Shown: positions 24,475-33,766, counted from the stretch's first letter. The stretch: DNA of 64,000 nt from AG-12 sp027339635 (GCA_027339635.1 DAHWNZ010000006.1:15563-79562), one strand, 5' to 3'. The notes: generated by a model from the letters alone, not told the origin. A program made the numbers and translations.

Positions 24475-26465
24475 ACGTCGAGCGTCCGGACCGTCTTGGC
24501 GTAGGCCTGGATGAAACGCTTGCGAGGCTCGACCGCAACCCCCATCAGGCGATCGAAGATGTCGTCGGCGTGGATGGCGTCCTCGACCTCCACCTTGAGC
24601 AGCACCCGGTGCTCAGGGTCCAGGGTCGTGTCCCAGAGCTGCTCCGCCGTCATCTCGCCGAGCCCCTTGTAGCGCTGTACCTTGACCTTGGAGCCCATCT
24701 CCTTGACCGCGTCTCGGAACTCCTCCTCGCTGTAGCACCAGCGCACCCGCTTGCCCAGGGTCAGGCGGAACAGCGGCGGCTGGGCGATGAACAGGTGCCC
24801 GTCGTTGATCACGGACTGAAGGTGGCGCCAGAAGAAGGTGAGCAGCAGGGTCCGGATGTGCGATCCGTCCTCGTCCGCGTCCGCCATCAGCACCACCCGG
24901 TTGTAGCGCAGCCTGGTGATGTCGAACCGATCGCCGACACCGGTCCCGAGGGCGGTGATGAGGTTGCGGATCTCCTCATGCTGGAGGATCTTGTCCTCGC
25001 GAGCCTTCTCCACGTTGAGGATCTTGCCCCGCAGCGGCAGGATCGCCTGGTAGCGCCGGTCCCGGCCGCCCTTGGCGGTGCCTCCGGCGGAGTCCCCCTC
25101 GACGATGAAGATCTCGCAGAGGTCGGGATCCCGCTCAGAGCAATCGGCAAGCTTGCCGGGCAGGGTCGCCGACTCCAGCAAGGACTTGCGCTGAACGAGC
25201 TCCCGGGCCCTCACTGCGGCGGCCCTGGCGCGCGCCGCGGTCAGCGACTTCTCGATGATCCGCTTGGCGTCCGCCGGGTTCTCCTCCAGGTACTGGTTCA
25301 GGGCCTCGGAAACCACTGTGGAGACCTGTCCGGCGATCTCGGAGTTGCCGAGCTTGGTCTTGGTCTGCCCTTCGAACTGCGGCTCCTGCAACTTCACCGA
25401 GAGGACCGCGGTCAGCCCCTCGCGAACATCGTCGCCACTCAGATTCTGGTCGTTCTCCTTGAGAATGGAGGCCTTGCGGGCGTACCTGTTCAGGGTTGCC
25501 GTGAGGGCGGCGCGCAGGCCGGTGAGATGGCTGCCCCCCTCCACCGTGTTGATGTTGTTGGCGTAGGCCAGCACGTGTTCGGAAAAGGTGCCGTTGTACT
25601 GGATCGCCGCCTCGACGGTGTTGCCCTCGATCTCCCGCTCCACGTACATGGGCCTGGCCTGGACCGCCCCCTTGCCGCGGTTCAGATGGCGAACAAAGGC
25701 CTCGATGCCCCCTTCGAAGTAGAAGTTGCTCTCCGCCACCGGCTCCGTGCGCTCATCGATGAGACGGAAATGAACCTGCTTGTTGAGGAATGCCAGCTCG
25801 CGCAGGCGGTTGCCGATCGTCTCCGCCTTGAAGGTCTGGGTGTTCTTGAAGATCTCCGGGTCCGGCCAGAATCGCACCGTCGTGCCGCGGCGGGGATGCT
25901 TTCCGTCCGGTTCGAACCGCATCTCCCCGCTGGGGATACCCCGCTCATACTCCTGGCGGTAGATGCGGTTGTCGCGGTACACCGCCACCTCCACCCGTCG
26001 CGACAGGGCGTTGACCACCGACAGGCCCACCCCGTGAAGGCCTCCGGATACCTTGTAGCCACCGCCACCGAACTTCCCCCCAGCGTGGAGCTTGGTCATG
26101 ACCACCTCCAGGGCGGGTCGGCCGCTCTGGTGGAGGTCAACGGGGATGCCCCGACCGTTGTCGCTGACGGTGCAGGAGCCATCCGTGCCCAGCGTCACCT
26201 CGATCTCGTTGCACTCCCCCGCGAGAGCCTCATCGACGGAGTTGTCGATGATCTCCGTGGCCAGGTGGTGCAGCCCGTTGACGTCAGTGTCACCGATGTA
26301 CATCCCAGGACGGCGCCGGACCGGGTCCAGCCCCTCCAGGATCTGGATTTGGTCCGCCGAATACGCATCACTCGACGGGTCGGGCTGCACATCAGCTCCG
26401 AACTCGTCTGGCAGCGATTCCACGCCCTCTATCGGCAGCCGAATTTCGTTATCGGGATCTACCAC
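24471..26465 (-). CDS. gyrB: DNA gyrase subunit B
   Basis: A 664-aa ATPase subunit. The GHKL domain has IIDNSVDEALAG, DNGRGIPV and GLHGVGLSVVNALS. The TOPRIM domain has EGDSAGGTAKGGRDR and DADEDGSHIRTLLLTFF, and QRYKGLGEM is near the end. I chose GTG at 26465 because AGGGAG lies 5 nt before it; a frame open to 26567 would add 34 unusual residues. A TAGAAT -10 box predicts a ~99-nt leader, so this unit is not leaderless. Confidence 0.96.
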   Translation of the reverse strand: MVDPDNEIRLPIEGVESLPDEFGADVQPDPSSDAYSADQIQILEGLDPVRRRPGMYIGDTDVNGLHHLATEIIDNSVDEALAGECNEIEVTLGTDGSCTVSDNGRGIPVDLHQSGRPALEVVMTKLHAGGKFGGGGYKVSGGLHGVGLSVVNALSRRVEVAVYRDNRIYRQEYERGIPSGEMRFEPDGKHPRRGTTVRFWPDPEIFKNTQTFKAETIGNRLRELAFLNKQVHFRLIDERTEPVAESNFYFEGGIEAFVRHLNRGKGAVQARPMYVEREIEGNTVEAAIQYNGTFSEHVLAYANNINTVEGGSHLTGLRAALTATLNRYARKASILKENDQNLSGDDVREGLTAVLSVKLQEPQFEGQTKTKLGNSEIAGQVSTVVSEALNQYLEENPADAKRIIEKSLTAARARAAAVRARELVQRKSLLESATLPGKLADCSERDPDLCEIFIVEGDSAGGTAKGGRDRRYQAILPLRGKILNVEKAREDKILQHEEIRNLITALGTGVGDRFDITRLRYNRVVLMADADEDGSHIRTLLLTFFWRHLQSVINDGHLFIAQPPLFRLTLGKRVRWCYSEEEFRDAVKEMGSKVKVQRYKGLGEMTAEQLWDTTLDPEHRVLLKVEVEDAIHADDIFDRLMGVAVEPRKRFIQAYAKTVRTLDV

Positions 26466-26570
26466 TTTCGCTCCCTGTAGGGATGGCACCTGGCAACTCG
26501 ACGCCGGCTTGCTGTCGCCCCCTCTCACCCCCTGCAGCGGGTACCTCAAACCTGGCGGAAGCCACACCCA

Positions 26571-26576
26571 ATTCTA
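26571..26576 (-). promoter_or_regulatory. Candidate -10 box of the gyrB-plsX-gyrA operon
   Basis: TAGAAT on the minus strand about 105 nt before the gyrB GTG. A transcript from here would carry a ~99-nt leader. The -35 region has no good match. Leader-mediated or supercoiling control is possible but not shown. Confidence 0.4.
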
Positions 26577-26640
26577 ACAGTTGCGAGATGGGAAACCGAG
26601 GCCGGAGCGCAGGCGGGTCGCGAGTCCTGGGATCGGCGGG

Positions 26641-28302
26641 TCAGCGCCTCGCTTCACGACCCTTTACAAGGTCCCAGCTGGGAGAGTCGGCCTCCCGCAC
26701 GCGGCCGTCCTCGTCGAAGATCACAAAGCGCGTGAAGGACCTCGCGAACCAACGGTCGTGGGTGACCGCCACGACCGTCCCCTGGAACTCCAGGAGGCCA
26801 TCCTCCAGTGCTTGAGCGCTGATCATGTCCAGGTTCCCGGTTGGCTCGTCCAGGACCAGCATGGTGGCCCCGAGCAGCTCCAGCAGCAGGATCTGGAATC
26901 GGGCCTGCTGACCGCCGGAGAGGACGTCCAAGGTTCGCTCACGCTGGGCGTCAAGCTCATAGCGCCTCAGCGCTCCCATGATCTGCCGGTTGTCGAGATG
27001 AGCCTCCTCCGCGAGGATCGCGGCGAGCGGGCGGGCGTCGGGGGGCCCCAACCGCTCGTACGCCTGGGCGAAGTATCCGGGCACCACCCTTGCTCCCAGC
27101 CGGCATGAGCCGACCCACTCGGTCCGCTCCCGCTGGCAGGGGGGTGCCTGGGGCGCGACCCCACCCTGGGCCAAGAGCTCGAGGAATCGAGACTTCCCAG
27201 TCCCATTCGCTCCCAGCACGGCCAGCCGTTCGCCGTAGAAAACCTCGAGGTCGAAGGGGGCGATGAGCCCCGGCAGCCGAAGCCCCCGGCAGGTGAGCGC
27301 GCGGACCCCGGTCCTTCCTCCCCGGAGTCGGATGTCGACAGCCTGCGCCTTGGGTGGTGAGGGGGGAGGCCCAGCGGCTTCGAAGTGTCGGAGCCTGGTC
27401 ACCGCCGCGTGGTACCTGCCCGCCATCGCCTGCGACACGCGCGCCTGCTCTCGCAGGGTCAGCACCAGCTCCCGCAGCCTCAGGTGCTCCTCGTGCCAGC
27501 GGTCCAGCACCTCTGCCTGGCGCTGGTGTCGATCTCGGCGCGCCTGCGGGTATTCTGCGAACGAGCCGCCGTGCACCCAGCAGCTGCCCTGCTCCAGGGT
27601 CACGAGGCGCTGGGCGCAGCGGGAGAGCATCTCCCGATCGTGAGAGATAAGAAGAACGGTCTTGGTGGTGGCCAGCAGCTGCTCTTCCAGCCAGCGCTTG
27701 GCCGGGACGTCAAGGAAATTGTCGGGCTCGTCGAGGAGCAGGATGGAGTCCTCCCCGCGCAGCAGGGTCTCCAGGACCAGTCGCTTCTGCTCCCCGCCAG
27801 ACAGGGTGGCTGCCTGCCGCGACTCCAGCTCTTCCAGGGTGGTGCCGATCGCACTGGCGCAGCACAGGTCCCAGAGCGCCTCCACCTGGTACCCGCCCAG
27901 ATCTGCCCAGTCGGCGATCGCCTGAGCGTATCCGAGCTGGCTCTCCTCTGACGCCTCTTGGGCCATCGCCCGCTCCCAGTGCCGCAGACCACGCGCCGCC
28001 CGAGCCATGGGGCCTTGAAGGGTCGTCTCCAGAAGCGCTCGGATCGACAGCGCCCCCCGCTCCCGACCCAGGGATTGGTGCATCACGGCGACCCGACCAC
28101 CGACCGTTATCACTCCCTCGCTGGGCTCGAGTTCCCCCGAGATCAGGCGCATCAGTGTCGTCTTCCCGCCACCGTTGGGTCCGACAAGGGCGGTGCGCGA
28201 GCCGGGGCCGACTCGAAACGAGATGTCTCTCAGGAGCGGGCGGCCGTCCGCAAGCCGGTAGCCGACGTGGGCCAGGTCCAGGTGCGCCATGCGCTCACTC
28301 AC
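26641..28302 (-). CDS. ABC-F ATPase (ribosome-associated)
   Basis: A 553-aa protein with two ABC domains and no membrane helices, as in the ABC-F family that acts on ribosomes (translation factors or antibiotic-protection proteins). Domain 1 has GPNGGGKTT, LSGGEQKR and LLLDEPDNFLD; domain 2 has GANGTGKSR, LSGGQQAR and LVLDEPTGNLD. The second Walker A ends in SR instead of the usual S(T/S). A ~90-residue linker with a charged helix joins them. The GTG start directly abuts the stop of a possible 20-codon leader ORF; an ATG four codons later is an alternative. Confidence 0.88.
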   Translation of the reverse strand: MSERMAHLDLAHVGYRLADGRPLLRDISFRVGPGSRTALVGPNGGGKTTLMRLISGELEPSEGVITVGGRVAVMHQSLGRERGALSIRALLETTLQGPMARAARGLRHWERAMAQEASEESQLGYAQAIADWADLGGYQVEALWDLCCASAIGTTLEELESRQAATLSGGEQKRLVLETLLRGEDSILLLDEPDNFLDVPAKRWLEEQLLATTKTVLLISHDREMLSRCAQRLVTLEQGSCWVHGGSFAEYPQARRDRHQRQAEVLDRWHEEHLRLRELVLTLREQARVSQAMAGRYHAAVTRLRHFEAAGPPPSPPKAQAVDIRLRGGRTGVRALTCRGLRLPGLIAPFDLEVFYGERLAVLGANGTGKSRFLELLAQGGVAPQAPPCQRERTEWVGSCRLGARVVPGYFAQAYERLGPPDARPLAAILAEEAHLDNRQIMGALRRYELDAQRERTLDVLSGGQQARFQILLLELLGATMLVLDEPTGNLDMISAQALEDGLLEFQGTVVAVTHDRWFARSFTRFVIFDEDGRVREADSPSWDLVKGREARR

Positions 28303-28408
28303 TCAATGGCGGGCGACCGCCCCAGTCTCCGCGCTCACCGCCACTCCGGCTTCGACCCGGGGCATCTCGGGGAGTACCCCAACCCGCCCCGCCAAGCTGG
28401 GCGAGTCA

Positions 28409-28885
28409 TCAAGCGCGGGACTCGGAGAGCAACAGCCCCGCCAGGAGGTAGCAGGCCACGGCGGAAAAGGCGAGCAAGGACATGAGCAGCGAGCTGATCT
28501 CCTGACCGCCGAAGTCGAGGAAACTGGCGCCGTTGAACCCGGCCCCGACAACCAGCAGCGCCGCCACCACCAGAACCACCGCGGCGGCCCCGCCTCTAAG
28601 CGCCACGGCCCGTCCCGCCGCCGCCGCGGCCATGACCACCAGGGCCAGCCCGAAGGCCGCGTGGATGGCCAGGGCGGGGCCCCCGGAGGTGATCGCCCAC
28701 GCCAGGCTGCGCGCCGACCCGGTGAGGTAGTTCGCCGGTTGTGAGCCGGGATGCGCCGCGGGGATCGCCGAGTAGAGATTGACCACCATTCCGAGGGCGA
28801 GCTGGACCACGGCACCGATCCCGGCGGCGAAGGTCATGTACCGCAGCTCCCGCTGGCGGCGACGCGAAGCTGGTGCGACACCCAC
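28409..28885 (-). CDS. Four-helix membrane protein, unknown
   Basis: A 158-aa protein with a short basic N terminus (ASRRRQREL) and four predicted transmembrane helices. No family motif is recognised. The arrangement (loop with TGSARSLAWAITSGGPALAIH after helix 1) resembles uncharacterised actinobacterial membrane proteins. The GTG start lies 6 nt after TATCCT, so its mRNA should be leaderless. It is upstream of the ABC-F gene on the same strand. Confidence 0.7.
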   Translation of the reverse strand: MGVAPASRRRQRELRYMTFAAGIGAVVQLALGMVVNLYSAIPAAHPGSQPANYLTGSARSLAWAITSGGPALAIHAAFGLALVVMAAAAAGRAVALRGGAAAVVLVVAALLVVGAGFNGASFLDFGGQEISSLLMSLLAFSAVACYLLAGLLLSESRA

Positions 28886-29214
28886 CCCGCGAGGATACTG
28901 GGCCCCAGCTGCGACCCGCGGCAGGGCACGGCGCTGCAGGGGGATTGGGGGAAAGCCCGCCGCGGCGGGGCCCCGGCGGCGCCATGCTGCACTCCCTGGC
29001 TCACGCCGGTTCCTTCGGCGCGGTATCGTGTACGCAGCAAGCGGCTAGCCGGATGCCGGCCGGGCCAGCTGACAACAGGCTTCGGATGGGGCGGTGACCC
29101 AGCCGGGGGACCTTCATCCACAGGCCCCAAGGGGCTTCTTTTGAATAGGCGGATTCCTTCGGAGGAAGTGGCGCTCTGACGCCCCCCAACCTGACCCTCG
29201 AACGGCTTCATCTG
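28886..29214. other. Divergent intergenic region
   Basis: About 330 nt between the four-helix membrane protein and the helicase. It holds the minus-strand TATCCT box, a possible plus-strand TATCGT (29024-29029), a 14-codon ATG reading frame starting near 29053 that I do not consider supported, and GGAGG at 29161-29165 shortly before the region where the helicase probably starts. No structured RNA is recognised. Confidence 0.4.
28892..28897 (-). promoter_or_regulatory. -10 box of the four-helix membrane protein
   Basis: TATCCT on the minus strand, 6 nt before the GTG at 28885, giving a predicted leaderless start. Confidence 0.6.
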
Positions 29215-31803
29215 GTGGTGCCCGAGGGCTCGGAAGCGATGTCGTTCCTGGAGGCCCTCAACGGCCATGAGAACGGCGACGCCCGCAGCCACTTCGCGGA
29301 CCAGATCGGCTCCCTGGACGACTTCGTCGTCGTGGCAGGTGCCGGAGACTCCCCGGCGGTGACTCTGTTGCTGCCCGGGATCGACGTGGCCTGCTCTCCG
29401 GTCAAGAAGGCGCGGAGCCAGCCGGCCCAGATGGCGCTTAGGGTGGAGTCGGTCAGGCCTGCCCCGCCGGCCCGGGAGGGGGTGACGCGCGGCGCCATCA
29501 GGGTGCGCTGCGTCCATCCTCTGGTCTCCTCCAAGGAGGGGACCGCGACCGACACCTACCACCTCCTCAACCTGGCCAAGCTCGCCAGGGGCTCGAAGGA
29601 GCCAGATCGGATCCTGCTGCAGACCCTGGCTCTGGTCGACGGGCTGGAGCAGGCGGAGCGGGGCCGCGCGGCCACCCAAAGGACTCCCTTCGATTCGGTG
29701 GTGGAGCTCTGGCGCTGCCGCACCTGCCGCGGCCTCTGGCGGCCTGATCGCGACGAACGCTGCCCCTCCTGCGGGCGCGAGTTCACCGATGAGGACCGCC
29801 ACCGCCAGGAGGCGGGAAGGCTGGAGTTTTCGGTGCCCCCGGACCACCAGATCACGCTCAGCGTGGATGCCGCGGTGATGATCGAGCCTGAGGACGAGCC
29901 CCACTACCTGGGCCGGGTGACCAGGATCGACCATCGGCGCCGGATAGTTGAGGTGGCCTGCAAGGGATACGAGACGGCGGGGAGCGCGGGATGGATCACG
30001 CCCTCATTCAACAAGCAGCTTTACGCCGCCAAGAGAAGCACCCTGGCATCCATCGCGGGCGGGGAGGCGCGAAGCCTGCTGCTGGCCCAGCTCCTGATCG
30101 ACCCCTCTTCGGTGTACGCCCCCCCGGCGCCCCCCCGGGGGGACTGGGTGACGCCGGGAATGACGAGCAACCCAGCTCAGGATCGCGCCATCGGGATCAT
30201 GGTGGCTCTGGACCCGGGCCAGGCCGTCCTGATCCAGGGGCCGCCCGGGACGGGCAAGACCTCGGTCATCGTGGAGGCGGTCAAGCACCGCCTGCGGGAG
30301 AGGCCGGATGAACGCATTCTGGTGTGCTCCCACAGCAACCTGGCGGTCGACAACGCCCTGGAGCGTCTGGCCGGCACCCCCGGGCTGCGCGCCGTGAGGA
30401 TCGCCAAGGCGGAGCGGGTCCACCCCACGGTCGACTCCTTCAGAGTCGAGGACGAGGACGACGACCGCCTGATACGTGCCAATGTCTTCTTCGCCACCTG
30501 TGCGACCGCGGCCACCTCTTCCATCACCACCGACGAGGCGTTCGACCTCGTGATCCTGGACGAGGCCAACAAGGCCCGGATAGACGAGGCGCTGCCGTGT
30601 TTGCGCCTGGGGGCAGCCCTGGTGCTGGTCGGCGACCACAAGCAACTGCCGCCGGTGGAGGACGACGCCATCTACCAGATCGTGGAGGAGCGGCCCGACC
30701 TGGAGGAGATCGTCGACACGAGCCTCTTCGAGCGCTGCTGGGAAGGCGGGGTGCCCGATCAGGCCCGGTGTCTGCTGGTAGAGCAGCACCGCATGCACCC
30801 GGAGATTGCTCAGTACATCAGCGCCACCTCCTACGACAACCAGCTGGAGAATGCGCCCGAGGTCGTCGAGTACAGCTACATCACGAGGCGACCATTCCCG
30901 GTGGCGCTGCACATGGTCGATACCACCGGGCTTCGAGGGGGACGGGAGCGGCGCGGAGCCGGGGGCGCCCTGCGCAATGACGCGGAGGTCAAGGTCTGCG
31001 CCCAGGTGGTCCGCCTCCTCGATGAGCGGGTGGACCCGAGGCTCTCCCTGGCGGTGATCGCGATGTATGCGGATCAGGTGGACCACCTGCGCCACTCTCT
31101 CAGCCGCCGCCACTTCCGCCGCCCGGTGAGAATCGACACCGTCGACTCCTTCGAGGGGCGCGAGGAGGACATGGTGGTGATCAGCCTGGTGCGCAGCAAT
31201 GAGCGCGGCCGGATCGGCTTCCTGCGCGTCCCCAACCGCCTCAACGTGGCCATCTCCCGCGCCCGCCATCTGGTGGTGTGCGTGGGGGATGCCACCACGC
31301 TTCGCGCCGGTGAGGAGACCATGTACGGTCGCCTGGTCGACGCGGCCAAGGAGTGCGGCGGCTATCTTAAGGCCACTGAACTGCTGGGGAGCCGCAGGGG
31401 CAGGTCCCAGCCGCGCCGACAGGGGGTACCACCGGGCACGCTCGCGGAGGGCGGCCCCCGCCGCCACCGGCGGCGCCGCAGGCGCCCGGCCGGGACAGCT
31501 CTCGGAGGCGCCGCGACGGCTGAGGGTGGCGCGGCCGCACCAAGCGGAGCCACGCCACCCCCTGGTGGGGACGGCCCGGCGCGCCGGCGTCGGAGAAGGC
31601 GACGCAAGCCATTCTCGGGAAACGCTGCCACCAGCCCGGTCGGTGCCACTGCCACCGGGCCGGCCGCAGGTCCTGATGAGCCGGGGGGTGGTGAGCGGCG
31701 GCGGAGCAGGCGCCGGCGGCGGCCCCCGGGAGGGGGCGGTGCTGATAACGTGCCGAACCAACCGAGGGAGCCGGCCAGCGGCGGTACAGGAGGTGGCGAA
31801 TGA
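29215..31803 (+). CDS. UPF1-like SF1B helicase with zinc ribbon and Arg-rich tail
   Basis: About 862 aa. An N-terminal region carries a zinc ribbon (CRTCRGLWRP ... CPSCGREF). The SF1 helicase core has Walker A QGPPGTGKTS, motif Ib-like CSHSNLAVDNALE, motif II ILDEANKAR, motif III GDHKQLPPV, motif IV EQHRMHPEIA, motif V VDSFEGREEDMVVIS and motif VI VAISRARHLVV, like UPF1/DNA2/NAM7. The last ~150 residues are disordered Gly/Ala/Pro with three Arg clusters (RRHRRRRRRP, RRRRRRRRK, RRRSRRRRRP), suggesting RNA binding. The start is unclear: GTG 29215 has no Shine-Dalgarno, while a CTG at 29176 has GGAGG about 10 nt upstream. ATGA overlap with the next gene. Confidence 0.87.
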   Translation: MVPEGSEAMSFLEALNGHENGDARSHFADQIGSLDDFVVVAGAGDSPAVTLLLPGIDVACSPVKKARSQPAQMALRVESVRPAPPAREGVTRGAIRVRCVHPLVSSKEGTATDTYHLLNLAKLARGSKEPDRILLQTLALVDGLEQAERGRAATQRTPFDSVVELWRCRTCRGLWRPDRDERCPSCGREFTDEDRHRQEAGRLEFSVPPDHQITLSVDAAVMIEPEDEPHYLGRVTRIDHRRRIVEVACKGYETAGSAGWITPSFNKQLYAAKRSTLASIAGGEARSLLLAQLLIDPSSVYAPPAPPRGDWVTPGMTSNPAQDRAIGIMVALDPGQAVLIQGPPGTGKTSVIVEAVKHRLRERPDERILVCSHSNLAVDNALERLAGTPGLRAVRIAKAERVHPTVDSFRVEDEDDDRLIRANVFFATCATAATSSITTDEAFDLVILDEANKARIDEALPCLRLGAALVLVGDHKQLPPVEDDAIYQIVEERPDLEEIVDTSLFERCWEGGVPDQARCLLVEQHRMHPEIAQYISATSYDNQLENAPEVVEYSYITRRPFPVALHMVDTTGLRGGRERRGAGGALRNDAEVKVCAQVVRLLDERVDPRLSLAVIAMYADQVDHLRHSLSRRHFRRPVRIDTVDSFEGREEDMVVISLVRSNERGRIGFLRVPNRLNVAISRARHLVVCVGDATTLRAGEETMYGRLVDAAKECGGYLKATELLGSRRGRSQPRRQGVPPGTLAEGGPRRHRRRRRRPAGTALGGAATAEGGAAAPSGATPPPGGDGPARRRRRRRRKPFSGNAATSPVGATATGPAAGPDEPGGGERRRSRRRRRPPGGGGADNVPNQPREPASGGTGGGE

Positions 31804-32660
31804 GTGGGTCCGGGTTCAGGACGGTATTCGTGGCCGGCGCCGGCTTGATGGGGGCGGGAATCGCCCACACGGTGGCTCAGCACGGGTTGGAGGTCCTTCT
31901 TTACGACTCCGCCCCGGGGGCCGCGGAGTCCGCGATCTCACGGATCCGGCAGCGATTGCAGCGGTCGGAGGAGCAGGGCAGGCTGGAGCAAGGGGCGGCC
32001 GCGGCGGCCGGATCCCGGCTGCGGGTCGCCGTCGAGCCTTCGGGAGTGGAGGGGGCCGACCTGGTCATCGAGGCGATCTCGGAGCAGCTTGAGACCAAGG
32101 TCGCCTTCTGGGAGGATCTGGATGGGAGATGTGCTCGCGAGGTGATCTTCACCAGCAACACCAGCTCCATCCCCATAACCCGGCTGGCGGCAGCGACGGG
32201 GCGGCCCGACCGGTTCATGGGCATGCATTTCTACAGCCCGGTCCCTGTCATGGAGCTGGTTGAGCTGATTCGCGGCCTGACCACATCGGAGGAGACCCAC
32301 TCGCGGATCGAGAAGCTGGCCCAGGAGCTGGGAAAGATTCCGGTGAGTTCCAGCGACACTCCCGGGTTCATCGGCAACCGCATCCTCATCCCCTTCCTCA
32401 ACGAGGCCATCCAGGCCCTCCAGGAGGGTGTGGGCTCCGCGCACGACATCGACCAGGTGGCCAAGCTGGGATTCCGCCATCCGATGGGACCGCTCGAGCT
32501 CGCCGACTTCATCGGCCTCGATGTGGTCCTGGCGATCTGCCGGGTCATGCATCGGGGCCTGCACGACAACCGCTACGCCCCCAACCCGCTCCTGGAGCGG
32601 ATGGTGGAGGCCGGGCGTCTGGGCCGCAAGACTGGGCGAGGTTTCCACGATTACCAGTAG
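31800..32660 (+). CDS. 3-hydroxybutyryl-CoA dehydrogenase
   Basis: A 286-aa NAD(P)-dependent dehydrogenase acting on 3-hydroxyacyl-CoA. The Rossmann motif VAGAGLMGAGIAHTVAQHG is at residues 10-28. The catalytic HFYSPVPVMELVE contains the active-site His, followed by the substrate-domain motifs DTPGFIGNRIL and GFRHPMGPLELADFIGLD. It matches short-form FadB/Hbd proteins in length. The start ATG overlaps the helicase stop (ATGA). No other butyrate, PHB or beta-oxidation genes are nearby. Confidence 0.93.
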   Translation: MSGSGFRTVFVAGAGLMGAGIAHTVAQHGLEVLLYDSAPGAAESAISRIRQRLQRSEEQGRLEQGAAAAAGSRLRVAVEPSGVEGADLVIEAISEQLETKVAFWEDLDGRCAREVIFTSNTSSIPITRLAAATGRPDRFMGMHFYSPVPVMELVELIRGLTTSEETHSRIEKLAQELGKIPVSSSDTPGFIGNRILIPFLNEAIQALQEGVGSAHDIDQVAKLGFRHPMGPLELADFIGLDVVLAICRVMHRGLHDNRYAPNPLLERMVEAGRLGRKTGRGFHDYQ

Positions 32661-32680
32661 AACCCACGACGGGCCGGGCC

Positions 32681-33766
32681 CTACAGGTCTCGGCTGAAGA
32701 CCTCAATCAGGTGGCGGATGCCGGTCGGGTAGCGGTACTCGATCCCTCCGTGGCCACCCTCAAACAGCTCCAGACGGATGTCGGCCACGCCCACCCGCTC
32801 AAGGGAGGCGCGGACGGCGGTGGCGCCCACCTCGAGATGGAACTCGTCCGAGCGGCCGCCGTCGAGGTAGACCGCCTTCAGTTGGGATGCTGCATCCGGG
32901 CGAGCCGTCACCATCCGGACCGGGTCCCATTCCAACCACCTGTCCCAGACAGCCGGAATCATTTCCCCGGTCTCCACCGAAAAGGGCATCTCCGGGGTAC
33001 CGTCCGAGGCGGCTGAGTAGCAGGCGGCCATGCAGTAGCTGTTGACCAGGGTGTGATCGGTGGGACGGGACTGGCCGGGACGGGCCCGGAACTCCTCCCA
33101 GAACCTGGCGAATGAGCCTTGATAATGATCCCGGAGCACCCTGATGGTCTCGGGAAACTCGGGCAGGTAGCAGAACTCGAACATGGCGTCCCCGGCGTGG
33201 CTCGCCAGGCCGGAAAAGAGGTCCGGTCGCAGTAGCGGGGTGACCATCGCGCCATAGCCCCCGCTGGACTTTCCCGCCACGCCCCGGTGATCGCGATCCG
33301 CGATGGTCCTGAGGCGGGCGTCAACCGCTGGGACGACCTCGTCACAAAGGTAGCTGTGATACCTACCCGTCCCCGGCGAGTCGAGGAACTGGCTGCCCCC
33401 GAGGCTGGTCCAGCAGTCCACAAAGACGAGGATCGCGGGCGGGGTCGCGGGATCGCTGAACAGCTGGTCGTACAGCTCCATCGGAGTGAGGCGGAAGGCG
33501 CTGCGATTCCGCCACATGTCGAGCTGGCCGGTCATCCCCTGCAGCACGTAGATGGTGGGAAAGCGCCGGCCTGGGTCGCTGCCATAGGCGGGTGGCAGGT
33601 ACACGTAGAGGGGTCGTCGGGCGGGGTCGCCCAGGCTGTTGCCGGTCAGCACCCGGCTGTCTATCGCGAACTCCAGCAGCTGCCCCTGCATCGGTCTGGC
33701 CCAGGGCGCGCCCAGCTCGCCTGGCGAGGTTAGCTCGAGGGGCGCCTGCTGGTTAGACCCTTCCAT
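32681..33766 (-). CDS. Esterase D-family alpha/beta hydrolase
   Basis: A 361-aa serine hydrolase of the esterase D / Fes-like fold. LYVYLPPAYG and FPTIYVLQGMTG are typical early strands. The nucleophile elbow is GKSSGGYGAM, a GxSxG-type turn; the likely acid and base lie in YLDGGRSDEFHL and EGGHGGIEY. There is no signal peptide. The ATG has GAGGAGA as Shine-Dalgarno. The substrate is unknown. Confidence 0.87.
   Translation of the reverse strand: MEGSNQQAPLELTSPGELGAPWARPMQGQLLEFAIDSRVLTGNSLGDPARRPLYVYLPPAYGSDPGRRFPTIYVLQGMTGQLDMWRNRSAFRLTPMELYDQLFSDPATPPAILVFVDCWTSLGGSQFLDSPGTGRYHSYLCDEVVPAVDARLRTIADRDHRGVAGKSSGGYGAMVTPLLRPDLFSGLASHAGDAMFEFCYLPEFPETIRVLRDHYQGSFARFWEEFRARPGQSRPTDHTLVNSYCMAACYSAASDGTPEMPFSVETGEMIPAVWDRWLEWDPVRMVTARPDAASQLKAVYLDGGRSDEFHLEVGATAVRASLERVGVADIRLELFEGGHGGIEYRYPTGIRHLIEVFSRDL

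Noticed and set aside
21907..24504. An 865-codon open frame on the plus strand
   Set aside because: It is antisense to gyrA, plsX and part of gyrB, in a frame kept open by GC-rich third positions; it has no family features.
24459..26480. A 673-codon plus-strand open frame
   Set aside because: Antisense shadow of gyrB; composition (His/Leu/Val/Asp-rich) is typical of such mirror frames.
29168..29179. Three-codon leader ORF (GTG GCG CTC TGA) before the helicase
   Set aside because: Too short to distinguish from chance, and the nearby GGAGG is too close to its GTG.
30004..31761. A 585-codon minus-strand open frame
   Set aside because: Antisense to the helicase, without start signals or domain motifs.
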